Of a DNA stretch of 64,000 bases, positions 1 to 9,700 are shown piece by piece. Location: the NCBI RefSeq assembly GCF_010389155.1, contig NC_057762.1, positions 38,996,055-39,060,054 of the forward strand, written 5' to 3'. Both the position numbers and the translations under genes were made by a program. This stretch comes from Erigeron canadensis (taxonomy: Eukaryota; Streptophyta; Magnoliopsida; Asterales; Asteraceae). Numbering within the stretch: position 1 is the first letter of the stretch; every line of letters begins with the position of its first letter. Under the pieces are notes generated by a model. The model worked only from the letters and a program-made list of their open reading frames with translations, made no database searches and had not been told where the DNA came from.

Positions 1-2969
1 ACAAATAACATTATCATATTCTAATTGATATATTTAGAATATGTTTCATCTACAAATAAGATATAATTTTGAAAGTGTAAAATAAGAATGTCATAGCACC
101 TCGTGTATCAATAAATCAAATAAAATGATAGTGACCTATTGTGATTTTTTGATATTCAAATATTGCTAAGTATGTAACAATTCGTAACTTGAATGGACAT
201 CTGATGATTTTGTAATATTCAAATATCGTTATGTATGTCATAATAAACAACTTTGATAAACATATTTTAAAAAATATTTCACTATAAAACTCAAAGTCTT
301 ATCATATAGATCAATTTTTTTTACTAAAAATTGTAAACTAAACTTTAAATTATACTAAACTAGCATCTAATATTGATAAAATTGTAAACCCGTGTATTTG
401 ACACGGACCTAAATCTAGCTACACACTAATTGTGGAAAGGAACACACAAATAAATGGTTTAGTACATTACAATCGTATTATACGGTGAACATATATCAAA
501 GTTACATTTAAACCCCTCTACTTTCCTACAGCATTAATTTCATTCCTGAAGTTTAATATTCCAGGTTGACATATTTAGTCCCTGATAGTCTCTGTTCCCC
601 TTTTCGATCCGTTGTACATCTGATTTCTCAACGGTTCATTGAACAGTAAATAAACATTGAAACTTACAGTATACAAGTTATTAAATAAGCAAATCTTAAA
701 TTTCTAACTTAATTTGTATATACGGTGAACAGATCTTATAAGAAGTTACCTTGCATTATTATACTACATTACGTATGATCATATTCAACTTTTGTATATA
801 TATATGGTGAAAACATGTATTTTAAGTTTTTGCTGCTAGCTAATACAATGATTGTGTTCCGGATGCAATGCTAATTCTATGTATAGCTAGCGGAAGACTA
901 GCTAGAAGTATGAGAAAATTTGATTTATTACGTACATTCTTAATTACTACTGTATTTGACAGCATTCTGTATTTGAATATCTAATATAATTTTATTTAAA
1001 TAAGTGATACCTATGGGTAGCTCTTTTGGCAGATTATTCCATGAGAAAGTACAGTACTATTATTTTTTTTTTTGTGTACTCCATTAAATTTTGCTAAATC
1101 GTGCATCTCATGTTGTTAGTTTTGATCACCGGCCGTTCTAGTGTACATTTAAAATAATCAACTTGAATAATTCATAATCATTGAAAGTCGCTAGATTTTA
1201 ATTAACACTTCATCTACACTACATATTCATAAGATTATATAATATATATATATATATATGAGTACTGATCGAGGTTAAAAAACCAAATTAATTTATAATG
1301 TAGGTCACCACTAATTAAACCATCTGGGTTACAGTCCAGGGCCACCTACCCCTAAAAAGCGACTTGATAGGAACACTATACAGGTTTGAATCCCTACAAA
1401 AGCATATTCAACCAGCCAACGTTTTTATGGTCTCACCGTCAGAGAGCTTTGCATGGTCGCTAGTTTGATAGTAAAAATTCATCTACGGGACTATGGGGTT
1501 TATAGACATTTACCCCTTTCTAAATTACCAGTAACTGGATCCAAGCAAAAACAGGGGTAAGTTTGACAAATAGATTCAGGAAGTTCCAACCTAAAATAAA
1601 AACTTCAAAAAATGCAGCCGTAGAATGCCAATAAGTTTTATGCCATTTGTTCAAGTTGGTGTATGCAAAAATGCCAAGTGTGGAGAAAAAACATGTGCAG
1701 AGGGGACCATATCTATCTAATAGTGAATGCTGGTTTCCTCTCTGACCTTCGTTGATCAATTCCTGCTGTTCCCGATGAGCAATGGGCGGTGAGCAGGCAG
1801 ACTTTGAACGGCAGATAATTCTAGAATCAATCAATCAATTAACCTGCCACTTTTTCTTCAATTCTTAGCATTGATAGCTCCGTTTACACACTTATATTTA
1901 ACAACTTGTTTATATATAATTTCTAAATATTCCAAGTTTTAACACCTAATTTGCTAGTTGATGATGTACCATCTGTTTAATCCACTTTAATTTGTAATCA
2001 CGGCCGGAGGATGGCAGAATAAGTAATGGAAGATGACATAAGGCAAAGGCCGTACGAAGAGGATGTTGTTCTAAACGACTTCTCAAGAACATTGTCTAAT
2101 TGCACGTATGAGACAAGGATTGTAAAAAGGGTATATGGGTGGGAACCCTCTCGTCCCATATACCGTTTTTGATACTCAAAGTGCATACCGCATAAAACTC
2201 ATGCTCGGTAAGTCACCATCGTCACACATAGGATCACAATTAAGATATAGTTTCTCCACTTGTTTGTGGGCTGTGGCAAGTTTTGAAGCTGTGACCTCTA
2301 GCATTCATCTATAAGCCCATTTAGTCACATGATAGCGGTGTCACTGGGGTTTCACCCTGCGATGTCATGGCCTGGGGACCAAAATTTGGATCCTTCCTTA
2401 GCCATTATAATATACATGACCTTGATCCTCAGTCAAGGACATGACAAAAACACACACAAACACCTATATACTTGGTGTTGTGAAGCTCCATTGAATACTT
2501 CACACCATTAGGGAACCGTATGTCAACAAGTAAAAATAACTCACTCACGCTTTAGATACAAGATTAACCTACTTAAATTCAGGTGTAATTTTACCCTTGA
2601 ACATCCTAATTAGTATATATGTTGGTAGTTATTTGAACGTGTTTAATTAGAGGAAAGATAATAATGCATGGTATAACAAAACTAATGCTGCTTTTATTCA
2701 TCTTGGAACAGGAAACATGAAATGTGTAAGGAAGGTTAATGGAATGTGGGGGCCGGGAGCGAAGATAAGGTGCAAGGTGCAACTGTGATAGTGCAACGCT
2801 ATCTATGTATATATTTATTTGTATGTTATGTCTATCGAAAACATTATATTATGATCGAAAAAGAGTAAAAAAGAAGCCACCAAACCCAACAATAATATAT
2901 ATCTCTTGCTTCTGGATTCTTTTATCCGATCGGACCTCTTCTTGCAGAGAACATGACCCTTTATTCATG
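1..2969. other. Non-coding AT-rich stretch
   Basis: No gene could be supported here. The stretch has a (TA)n run near 1238-1259 and scattered short open frames without recognisable domains. A short + strand frame at 2026-2172 (48 codons) has no recognised family. Around 1320-1400 there is a GGTTTGAATCC motif that resembles a pol III B box, but no convincing A box lies upstream, so no SINE is called. Confidence 0.6.
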
Positions 2970-2978
2970 TCTTTTTTC

Positions 2979-3190
2979 GAAGTTTTTTTTGAAACAATGA
3001 TTTGGGGAGGGTGTTTTGTCAAACAAGTTTTCGAAAAAAAAATTGTATACAATAGGCTAAACCGGCTTTTCAAAGGCCGGGTTCAAAAAAGTCACCTCGA
3101 AACCGGCTTTTCAAAAACCGGCTTTAAAAAAGTCACTTTGAAACCAGCTTTTCAAAAGCCGGGTTCAGTAAAAGTGTCAGTGAACAGTGC
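2979..3190 (+). repeat. Left terminal inverted repeat of the PMD-carrying element
   Basis: This arm pairs along its whole length with 6074-6285 with scattered mismatches. It contains about three units of roughly 40 bp, each built on the palindrome CCGGCTTTTCAAAAGCCGG or a variant, separated by AAAAAAGTCAC spacers. A further inner copy of the palindrome lies at about 3247-3268, outside the continuous TIR. Confidence 0.9.
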
Positions 3191-3312
3191 TCCTGCAGGT
3201 GATCTGACTACATGGTGACAGTTGATGTGACAAGACGGGCGAACAAGGCTTTTCAAAAGCCGGGTTCGCATGAAGACAAAACCACATGCATGCATTTTTC
3301 ACTTAACCAGCT

Positions 3313-3320
3313 TATATATA
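3313..3320 (+). promoter_or_regulatory. TATA box of the PMD gene
   Basis: The motif TATATATA lies about 110 bp before the ATG at 3431, leaving room for a leader of roughly 80 nt. It is inside the transposon, so the element carries its own promoter. It was placed by motif and spacing only. Confidence 0.45.
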
Positions 3321-3430
3321 CACATAGAGGATCAATTGTATCAAAGCACGCAAATATAATTTTCATAAGCAAAACAGTAAAATTCAAAACAATTTTATCA
3401 TCAACAAAAGCAGTATTTACATAATAAAAA

Positions 3431-4890
3431 ATGGCATCCGTTAACGTCAGTTGTGTTCCTAGAAACCCAGACTTGTTGTGGTTACAAGCTCCAGATGAGC
3501 ATCGCTCATACAACATCTCCCACGACCGTAATGTGACAGTGCCACGTTGCAGAAAAGGTGATGACGGGCTGGCTGAAGTGATGCAGGCAGGTGTGCCCGA
3601 GGCAGTTCTTGTCCATGTCAGGAGTGCTGGGTTTTTCCAACTCTTCCTAGCGGGTATTTGCCAACTTAATCATTCTTTGATCAACGCGTTGGTGGAGAGG
3701 TGGCGTCCGGAAACCAACACGTTTCACCTTCCTGTTGGTGAAGCCACTGTCACCTTGCAAGATGTGCAGGTGATATGGGGTTTACCCATACAGGGACCAG
3801 CGGTGACTGGTGTATGGGTTACAGAAACCCAAGATGAAAATTATTGGAACAATCTGTGTCAGGAATATCTGGGTTTTATTCCTTTAGAAGATCGTGATAG
3901 CGTGAGCAAGGGGCGGATCAATTTTAACACCTTGGCTTTGTCCATTAATTTTAGCAATTTGGACGAGGAAAATGAGCAGGAGTGCATATGCATGGCTAGA
4001 AGGATTATTCTAGCTCTGATTGGTTCAGAGCTTTTTCTTGACGCTAACACAAAAGATGTTACTTTGAACTTATTGAGGAACTTGGTCGACCTGAGCAAAG
4101 AAGGTCGAAAGAGTTGGGGTTCAGCAACCCTTTGTTGTTTGTATAGAAACCTGTCTAAGGCGACCAAGCCTGATAGAATGGGCATTTATGGGCCTTTGTT
4201 GTTGCTGCAGTCTTGGGTGTGGGAAAGATTCCCACGCATTGCCCCACAAGTCACACCATTCAAAGAGGAAATAAACAGTCCGTATGCTTACCAGACAGTT
4301 TTAGCAAATAAGTGGTTGGGAGAACACTCAAGTTTTCATACACCGGCACACTGTTTAAGTTCGTACCGGTCTTTTTTTAATGCGCTCAGCAATGACCAGG
4401 TAATAATTAATATACTTTGAAAGCTATAAAAATTAGTACATTATCTTTTAATGTTGTTTTATTAATGCAGTTCAAATGGACTCCGTATAAGGATTTCATG
4501 AACCTGCTCCCCCCGAGCTGTAAGACTGGTCGAACCATATGGAAATATATGGGTCCATTGGTCTTTTGGGATGAGGTGGAGGTTCATCTAGCAAATAGAG
4601 TTGCTAGACAGTTTGGGTTGATACAAACTGTTCCAGAAGATTTTGGTTTGTTGGAACCAACTGTTCATAAGTCCCTTATCAAATTGCGAAAGGGGAGACA
4701 TAGTCTTGTCGATTGGGGTGAAAAACACGCTGACTATATTGAGCAGTGGAACAACAGGCAGCAGCGGATCCACCAGGGAGTCCCGGAGATCACCATTGCA
4801 GATGGCTATATCCAGTGGTATCTAGAGCGTACCGTCTTAACAGTCGGTAAACTCGGTCAGGAACAACCTACAGGACAATACCCTCCTTAG
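3431..4890 (+). CDS. Plant mobile domain (PMD / MAIN-like) protein, transposon-borne, ends at an in-frame stop in exon 2
   Basis: Exon 1 is 3431-4399. A 71-bp GT-AG intron (4400-4470, phase 0) is followed by exon 2 from 4471. The product is 462 aa up to the TAG at 4888-4890. The sequence shows the plant mobile domain, formerly called aminotransferase-like and shared with MAIN, MAIL1 and the PP7-long phosphatases. Recognisable blocks are HLPVGEATVTLQDVQVIWGL around residues 100-120, the LLLLQSWVWERFP block around 255-268, and the RTIWKYMGPLVFWDEVEVH block in exon 2. The ATG at 3431 is in good context (AAAAAATGGC) and follows a TATA box. The stop falls 21 nt before a strong 5' splice site (GTAAGT at 4912), and the downstream exon 4987-5685 is in the same phase, so the TAG looks like a nonsense mutation rather than the family's usual end. 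The PMD itself is complete, so a shortened protein could still fold. Its function is not established; host relatives act in gene and transposon silencing. Confidence 0.85.
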
Positions 4891-4986
4891 GGGGTTACCC
4901 AACAATTTTATGTAAGTATGTTTTTTGTTCAATAAAAGTTACTATTAATTAATATTAAATTGTTACTAAAGTATAAATGTATGTAG

Positions 4987-5685
4987 CAAGAGGGTTTGGT
5001 GCAGGTAGACGAGCGAGCTCGTCTAGATCAAGAAGCTAATCCGCAGATAAGTCATTTTTTTGCGGATTTTAGAACAATACCGAGAGAGGCATTTTCTATG
5101 TCTCAACAGGAAGAACGTATGAATTATGGATCTCAAAGTTGGTCGTTTTCAGAGTCACAGCCATTTGAAATGCCTCCCTTCCAAAATTATCAAGGCGGTG
5201 GTCCTTCCAGTCTAGGTGCTGGTCCTTCTAATTGGGGTGGTGGTACTTCCAGTTCGGGTGCTGGTCCTTCTAATACCCAAACTGTGTTTAGGCCCTCAGC
5301 AAATTCGGGGTTTCAAAGTTACCAACCGGGTAACTCACAAGCTGGACCCTCAAGTTCAGCAGCCCAACAAATGTTCCCGGGTAACTTCTTCACGAGTACC
5401 CCCCAAATCCCGGGTTATTATACCCCGAATGCAGCACAGTTTAATCTTTTCGATATGCCTTCAAATTATTTTGCGCTTGATTTTCACGGAATTGGTCTAC
5501 CGCCGCGAAACATCTCTCTAGTTCCGATGCAAAAGTTCTCTGCTTTCGCAAGTTCTTCCCAACTGCCAGTTACAAATTTGGGAAATGACGAGGATGATGA
5601 AGAAGAACAACAACAAATTGTGGAGCCGCGAAGAACTCGCCAAGTTCGTACCCAACCAGGATGTGGAACAGGGGGTCAAAGATAG
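4987..5685 (+). pseudogene. C-terminal exon of the PMD gene, cut off by the upstream stop
   Basis: An acceptor (ATGTAG just before 4987) opens a 233-codon frame in phase 0 with exon 2 (4471-4911; donor at 4912; intron 4912-4986). It encodes a low-complexity tail. A Ser/Gly/Pro-rich section with repeated GAGPS motifs is followed by an acidic stretch (DEDDEEEQQQ), an Arg-rich stretch and the ending CGTGGQR. Basic tails ending in a CGTGG-like motif are what I recall for transposon-borne PMD proteins, which supports this as the genuine last exon. It can only be translated if the TAG at 4888 is read through or skipped. Total length with all three exons would be 703 codons including stops. Confidence 0.7.
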
Positions 5686-6073
5686 ATTGTATTATTTATT
5701 TGTTTTTATTGATAAGTATCTGTTTTTTTATGTTTTTTAACTGATATTTTTAATTGATATTTCTTCGATTTTCTTCTTATGTTCGACCTTTCTTTTCTCC
5801 AAAACAAGCTTACAATCATTAATTTTGTAGTAAAGTAACTACCCGTCGTCTATATCCTCTTTACATTTCGCTTTCAATGCATGAAACAAACTTATACTAA
5901 TATACTTTTATAAATAAGTTATATAATATAGTTTTACGAATAAGCATAAGCCGAATTATATATATATATTAGTTTCGAAACCGGTTTTTGAAAAGCCGGT
6001 TTCGAAGTTTGTGCCTTAGACCACTGTTGCTCATACTGTAAACTGTTCGACCACTGTAGCTTATCTGTCGCTT

Positions 6074-6285
6074 GCATTGTTCACTCACACTTTTACTGAA
6101 CCCGGCTTTTGAAAAGTCGGCTTCAAAGTGACTTTTTTGAAGCCGGTTTTTGGAAAGCCGGTTTCGAGGTGACTTTTTTGAACCCGGCTTTTGAAAAGCC
6201 GGTTTACCCTATTGTATAAATTTTTATTTTCAAAAACTTGTTTGACAAAACACCCTCCCCAAATCACTGTTTCAAAAATTTTTTC
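6074..6285 (-). repeat. Right terminal inverted repeat of the PMD-carrying element
   Basis: This is the inverted partner of 2979-3190 and has the same length (212 bp). It carries the same palindromic units (for example CCGGCTTTTGAAAAGCCGG at about 6184-6202). An extra palindromic copy lies at about 5978-6003, inside the continuous TIR, mirroring the extra copy on the left side. Confidence 0.9.
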
Positions 6286-6321
6286 TCTTTTTTCCTACAG
6301 TATTATAATAGATCCAAAGAA

Positions 6322-6422
6322 ATATTATAACAATGAGAGACACTATCTTTATGTATATAGCCTTATATTATAACGATGAGAGACACCATCCTTATGTTCC
6401 CCATTTAAGCTTAGATGGGGAA
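6322..6422. repeat. 43-bp tandem duplication and adjacent palindrome
   Basis: Two imperfect copies of a segment containing GAGAGACAC start near 6322 and 6365. They are followed at about 6395-6422 by a near-perfect palindrome: arms GTTCCCCAT and ATGGGGAAC around the self-complementary core TAAGCTTA. It lies just outside the PMD element. No gene is seen here. Confidence 0.6.
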
Positions 6423-6464
6423 CAACCCCATATTCGCTTCCCCCTATATATATATATATATATA

Positions 6465-7014
6465 TAGGGACGGAGCCAAAACTTTTTTTGTAAATGAGCA
6501 AATTTAAAAGTCTCTTATTATATTTATTAGAGTCATCTTTGAGGGGAAAAAAATTTTTAAACAAAAATTAACTCTCAACGAAGAATTTAGAAAAAATGGA
6601 CCCTTAAAATAATTTTGTCTAGGTGCCAGTTATGAGAACATCTATCTTTAACTTGAACATTGTTCTTTGCAATTTTAGAGCATGCGATAAATTTTGATAC
6701 AATTACCTAAATAAATAAAACATTTTCTTCAATTTCTCTTTTTTAACTTCGTTAAAAATCAAAATAACTGAAGATTTTTACTTTACCAATAGAAGATTTT
6801 ATCTCAAAATTAATGCTCCCAACATAAATAACATACTTCCAAAGAAGAGGCTTATGACAACGATGATGATATTTGTATGTATAATGTATTTTCTGTTTAT
6901 TGCTACGAGTATTATTTAGGAATAAATAATAAATATACCTCTAAAAAAATACATTGTACCAAAATTGGAATGGGGGCAATTGCCCACACTGCCCCCATTG
7001 TGGAGCCGTCCCTG
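6465..7014. mobile_element. Non-autonomous hAT-like element remnant
   Basis: The ends are imperfectly inverted: TAGGGACGGAGCCA at 6465 and TGGAGCCGTCCCTG ending at 7014. CAGGG-CGGAGCC-type termini are typical of plant hAT-like elements. Both flanks are (TA)n, so an 8-bp target duplication TATATATA fits but cannot be proven. The interior is AT-rich with no coding frame. Confidence 0.5.
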
Positions 7015-7030
7015 TATATATATATATATA

Positions 7031-7600
7031 TAGGGTAGAGATGCAGAGAGAAGGTTCTTAAGGAGAGAAGGTCTGTTTTTTATTTTTTTTAGCATGTTTT
7101 TTTGATATTTTTTTTATTTTTTCACTTTTTTCATTCTTGTTTTAACTAATTCAATCCATAAAATTTTTTTTTTTTTAAATTAAGAAAAATAAAAAATTCT
7201 AACCGAGTTAGTGAGTTATACATGTACGGGTACGGTACGGGCTTCGCCTCTAAGGATATTAATAAGGGGTAGCTGGTAGGAGTGATAGGTCATAGAGGCT
7301 GATAGGTCATAGGGGGTGATCGGTGATGGGGTGATCTACTTAACGGGCTTCGCCCTTAGCTATCATGGCTCCGCCATAGTTTGAGAGGCTTCGCCTATAA
7401 CTTACGGGCTACGCCATTTGAAAAAAAAAAATTTTTAAAAATTTTTAAAATTTTTATATGAAATTGGTTAATTAAAGAGAGAATGAAAAAGGTGAAAAAA
7501 GGAAAAAAAAAAAGTTCAAAAAAACAAGTTAAAAAAAGTGGAAAACTAACTTTTTCTCCCTTCTCTCCCTAAGGTACCTTCTCATTTGATCTCTATCCTA
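7031..7600. mobile_element. Fold-back (long inverted repeat) MITE-like element
   Basis: The first roughly 165 bp (7031-7195) and last roughly 170 bp (7430-7600) are inverted copies. They begin with TAGGGTAGAGAT and end with the complement of a similar sequence (TAGGATAGAGAT). The arms contain T-rich and A-rich tracts respectively. The central loop (about 7200-7425) holds the hairpin cluster listed separately. It is bounded by TA-rich DNA, so the target duplication is unclear. No coding sequence; superfamily not assigned. Confidence 0.65.
7239..7415. repeat. Cluster of GGC-TNC-GCC mini-hairpins
   Basis: Small palindromes share a GGC-loop-GCC core with a three-base loop: GGCTTCGCC near 7240, GGGCTTCGCCC at 7345-7355, ATGGCTCCGCCAT at 7365-7377, AGGCTTCGCCT at 7387-7397 and GGCTACGCC at 7406-7414. 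Stem arms differ between copies but remain paired. They lie in the loop of the fold-back element. Confidence 0.65.
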
Positions 7601-9586
7601 TATATTATATATATATATAGGGGTGAAATATTTTGAGACACCAACAATATATATATATATATGATTCCCCTATATATATATGGTTCTCCTAATTAAGAGC
7701 ATGCATATATGTTTGCTTAATTGTCATAAAAATATTGGCACAAGTCATATGAAATTTCCATTACCACTGATGATACACCAACAATATACGAGTATCAATC
7801 AAGATTGCTCAAGTACTAAGAGAGTTTCAATCAATGTCAAAATAGAATTCCAAAGCCGGTCACAAAACTGGATTTGCAGTAGATGCATTCTAGACACTCT
7901 AAACATAAACATGTCCCGCAGAGGTACCAAGTGCATCTGGTGTCTATGGGCATGGTCTGAGGTGCATTGAGAATGGTCTTATGCATTGAGATATAATTAA
8001 GAGATTTTTTAGGATACATAATATCAATAACTAGAAAACTATAAGAAGAAATGGACTTATATATAGATTGTTTGACTTTCCAAGATTTTAGTTATTCCGT
8101 TGTTGACTATACATATATGAGCACCCTCAACTGGCCTTATAAACAGTGTACCACCTTATCTTTCGATCCATTATACAAAATTTTATCAAGAATTTATAAA
8201 ATTAAATCACCCTCTACTCTAAGTAGTTGATGATGGTAGAAAGCATTCATTACGAATTTGTCTTTTACCTTAATTATCAACTCTTGTCCGTTGTGAAATT
8301 GTCCATATATATAGATAATACATGTCTACATCGATCATGTCTATTTCTAAATATGCAAATGAATAATGATGACTGCCACACGCAGCAGCCTCATGAAAAT
8401 CGATCGATCGTGAATTCATCATTTATTGATCTTATGAGTCGCGAAATATAATAGAGTACTATATAAACACCAAAATGTATGGTAAAGGCCTTCGAACATT
8501 TCCTCCACCGTTAAAATGCATGTATCAATGGCAACGTCTAGTATTTATTACTAATAAAAAACGTTTTTTCAAAAGTCCAGCGGCTTTAAATTGGTGTGAG
8601 CTAGTATCTACCTAGCTACTACGCCTTCTCCCTTTGCTGCGCTAACCATATATTGTATGTTTCGTCATTGAGCTGTTTTGTTTGCTCTGTTCTGTTTAAC
8701 TAAAATAAAAAAGTCAATAGTGAAAATTCGAAAGTAGACATAAAGGGTGCATTAATGAAAATTCGAAAGTTTGAGGAGGCAGATTGTATAGTTTCATACT
8801 TAAAGGGATGAAAGAATGGAACCTAGAAAGAAAAGGGCAAAAATAATTGATACTCTGAAGTAGAATTTGACTAAGTAAAAAAAGACGCATGAGTCAAACG
8901 TAAAACCTTACAACACCGTGGAAAACAGCAAATAATCGATATCCTGCCTAAATAAGTCAACGAGTTACTATCTTAATTATTTTTATAACTGGACAGGAGG
9001 TGATTCAACCATGAAATTGTAAACCGGAACTTAACTAACCGCAATTTTAAAAATGTTAGCCGGTTATGAAAAAGATAGAATGAAATATGCATATTTAAAT
9101 AAAATATTTAGAATTATATTAGGAGTTCTAGCTCGGTAGCATTTCAGAAGGATAGAGACGTATTAAAAAATTAATGAAAAATAAATTAAAAAAGAGCAAA
9201 ATGTTAAAACTTAATAAAAAAAAAATTTAAAATTTTTAAAATACATGACAAAATTTAAGGATATGTTATTTTCTCACAATTATATCGTTCACAACCAATA
9301 ACTTGCCCATAGCTGACTACTTTGCTAGATTATATCAAATAGTAGTAAGACTAGAATCAGTGTAAAAAAAACGAAGGACACCGTAAAACAGAAGAAGATT
9401 ACCCATTATCGCATTATCCAAACAACATGTTAATCTAGTTTTATACACTTGTATATACTGTGAAAATATATATATATACTGTGTATTCAAGAGTACGTAG
9501 AGATAGCCATACAAGTTGTGTGGGGTAACCAGGGTGCATAGCATAGCATATATAGGTGAGGTGAGGCAGTTATTGTAGGGCATCAC
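7601..9586. other. Non-coding stretch with TA microsatellites
   Basis: Nothing gene-like was recognised. TA runs occur near 7601-7620, 7648-7662 and 7671-7682. The short open frames present lack domains or plausible coding character. Confidence 0.5.
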
Positions 9587-9700
9587 ATGAAGCAGAGAGG
9601 TTCTCTGCCAATACTAATGCCACTGTTATTGCTGGTCTTCCTTGGCATTTTAGCTATCAAACCTGATCAATCTGCCTTGAAGAGCGTTCCCTTATTATAA
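9587..9700 (+). CDS. Candidate small signal-peptide-like ORF (37 aa)
   Basis: An ATG at 9587 opens a 37-codon frame ending in TAA at 9698. It starts with a short basic N-terminus (MKQRGS) followed by a strongly hydrophobic run (LPILMPLLLLVFLGILAI) and a short polar tail. This looks like a secretory signal peptide or a single membrane segment. A TATATA motif lies about 40 bp upstream. It could be a small secreted peptide, the first exon of a longer secreted protein, or chance. No family was recognised. Confidence 0.25.
   Translation: MKQRGSLPILMPLLLLVFLGILAIKPDQSALKSVPLL

Larger units (their letters stand above)
2979..6285 (+). mobile_element. Mutator-like (MULE-type) DNA transposon carrying a plant-mobile-domain gene
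   Basis: The element is 3307 bp long. It is bounded by 212-bp terminal inverted repeats (2979-3190 and 6074-6285) and flanked by the perfect 9-bp direct repeat TCTTTTTTC at 2970-2978 and 6286-6294. Long TIRs with a 9-bp target duplication are the hallmark of Mutator-like elements. The only coding content is a PMD-family gene (3431-5685). No MULE transposase (MURA) is seen, so movement would need a transposase in trans, unless the PMD protein itself takes part. PMD domains are known from plant transposons as well as from host genes such as MAIN/MAIL1. The boundaries are directly visible; the superfamily assignment follows from TSD length and TIR structure. Confidence 0.88.

Noticed and set aside
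1320..1400. SINE suggested by GGTTTGAATCC
   Set aside because: No A box at the proper distance and no target duplication were found.
1520..1834. 104-codon minus-strand ORF
   Set aside because: No domain, low-complexity mixture of residues and no support from splice or promoter signals.
2026..2172. 48-codon + strand ORF (MEDDIRQRPYEEDV start)
   Set aside because: Charged and plausible-looking, but no family is recognised, no promoter is clear and the length is within chance.
5216..5521. 101-codon + strand ORF
   Set aside because: It overlaps the PMD C-terminal exon in another frame and reflects its repetitive coding sequence.
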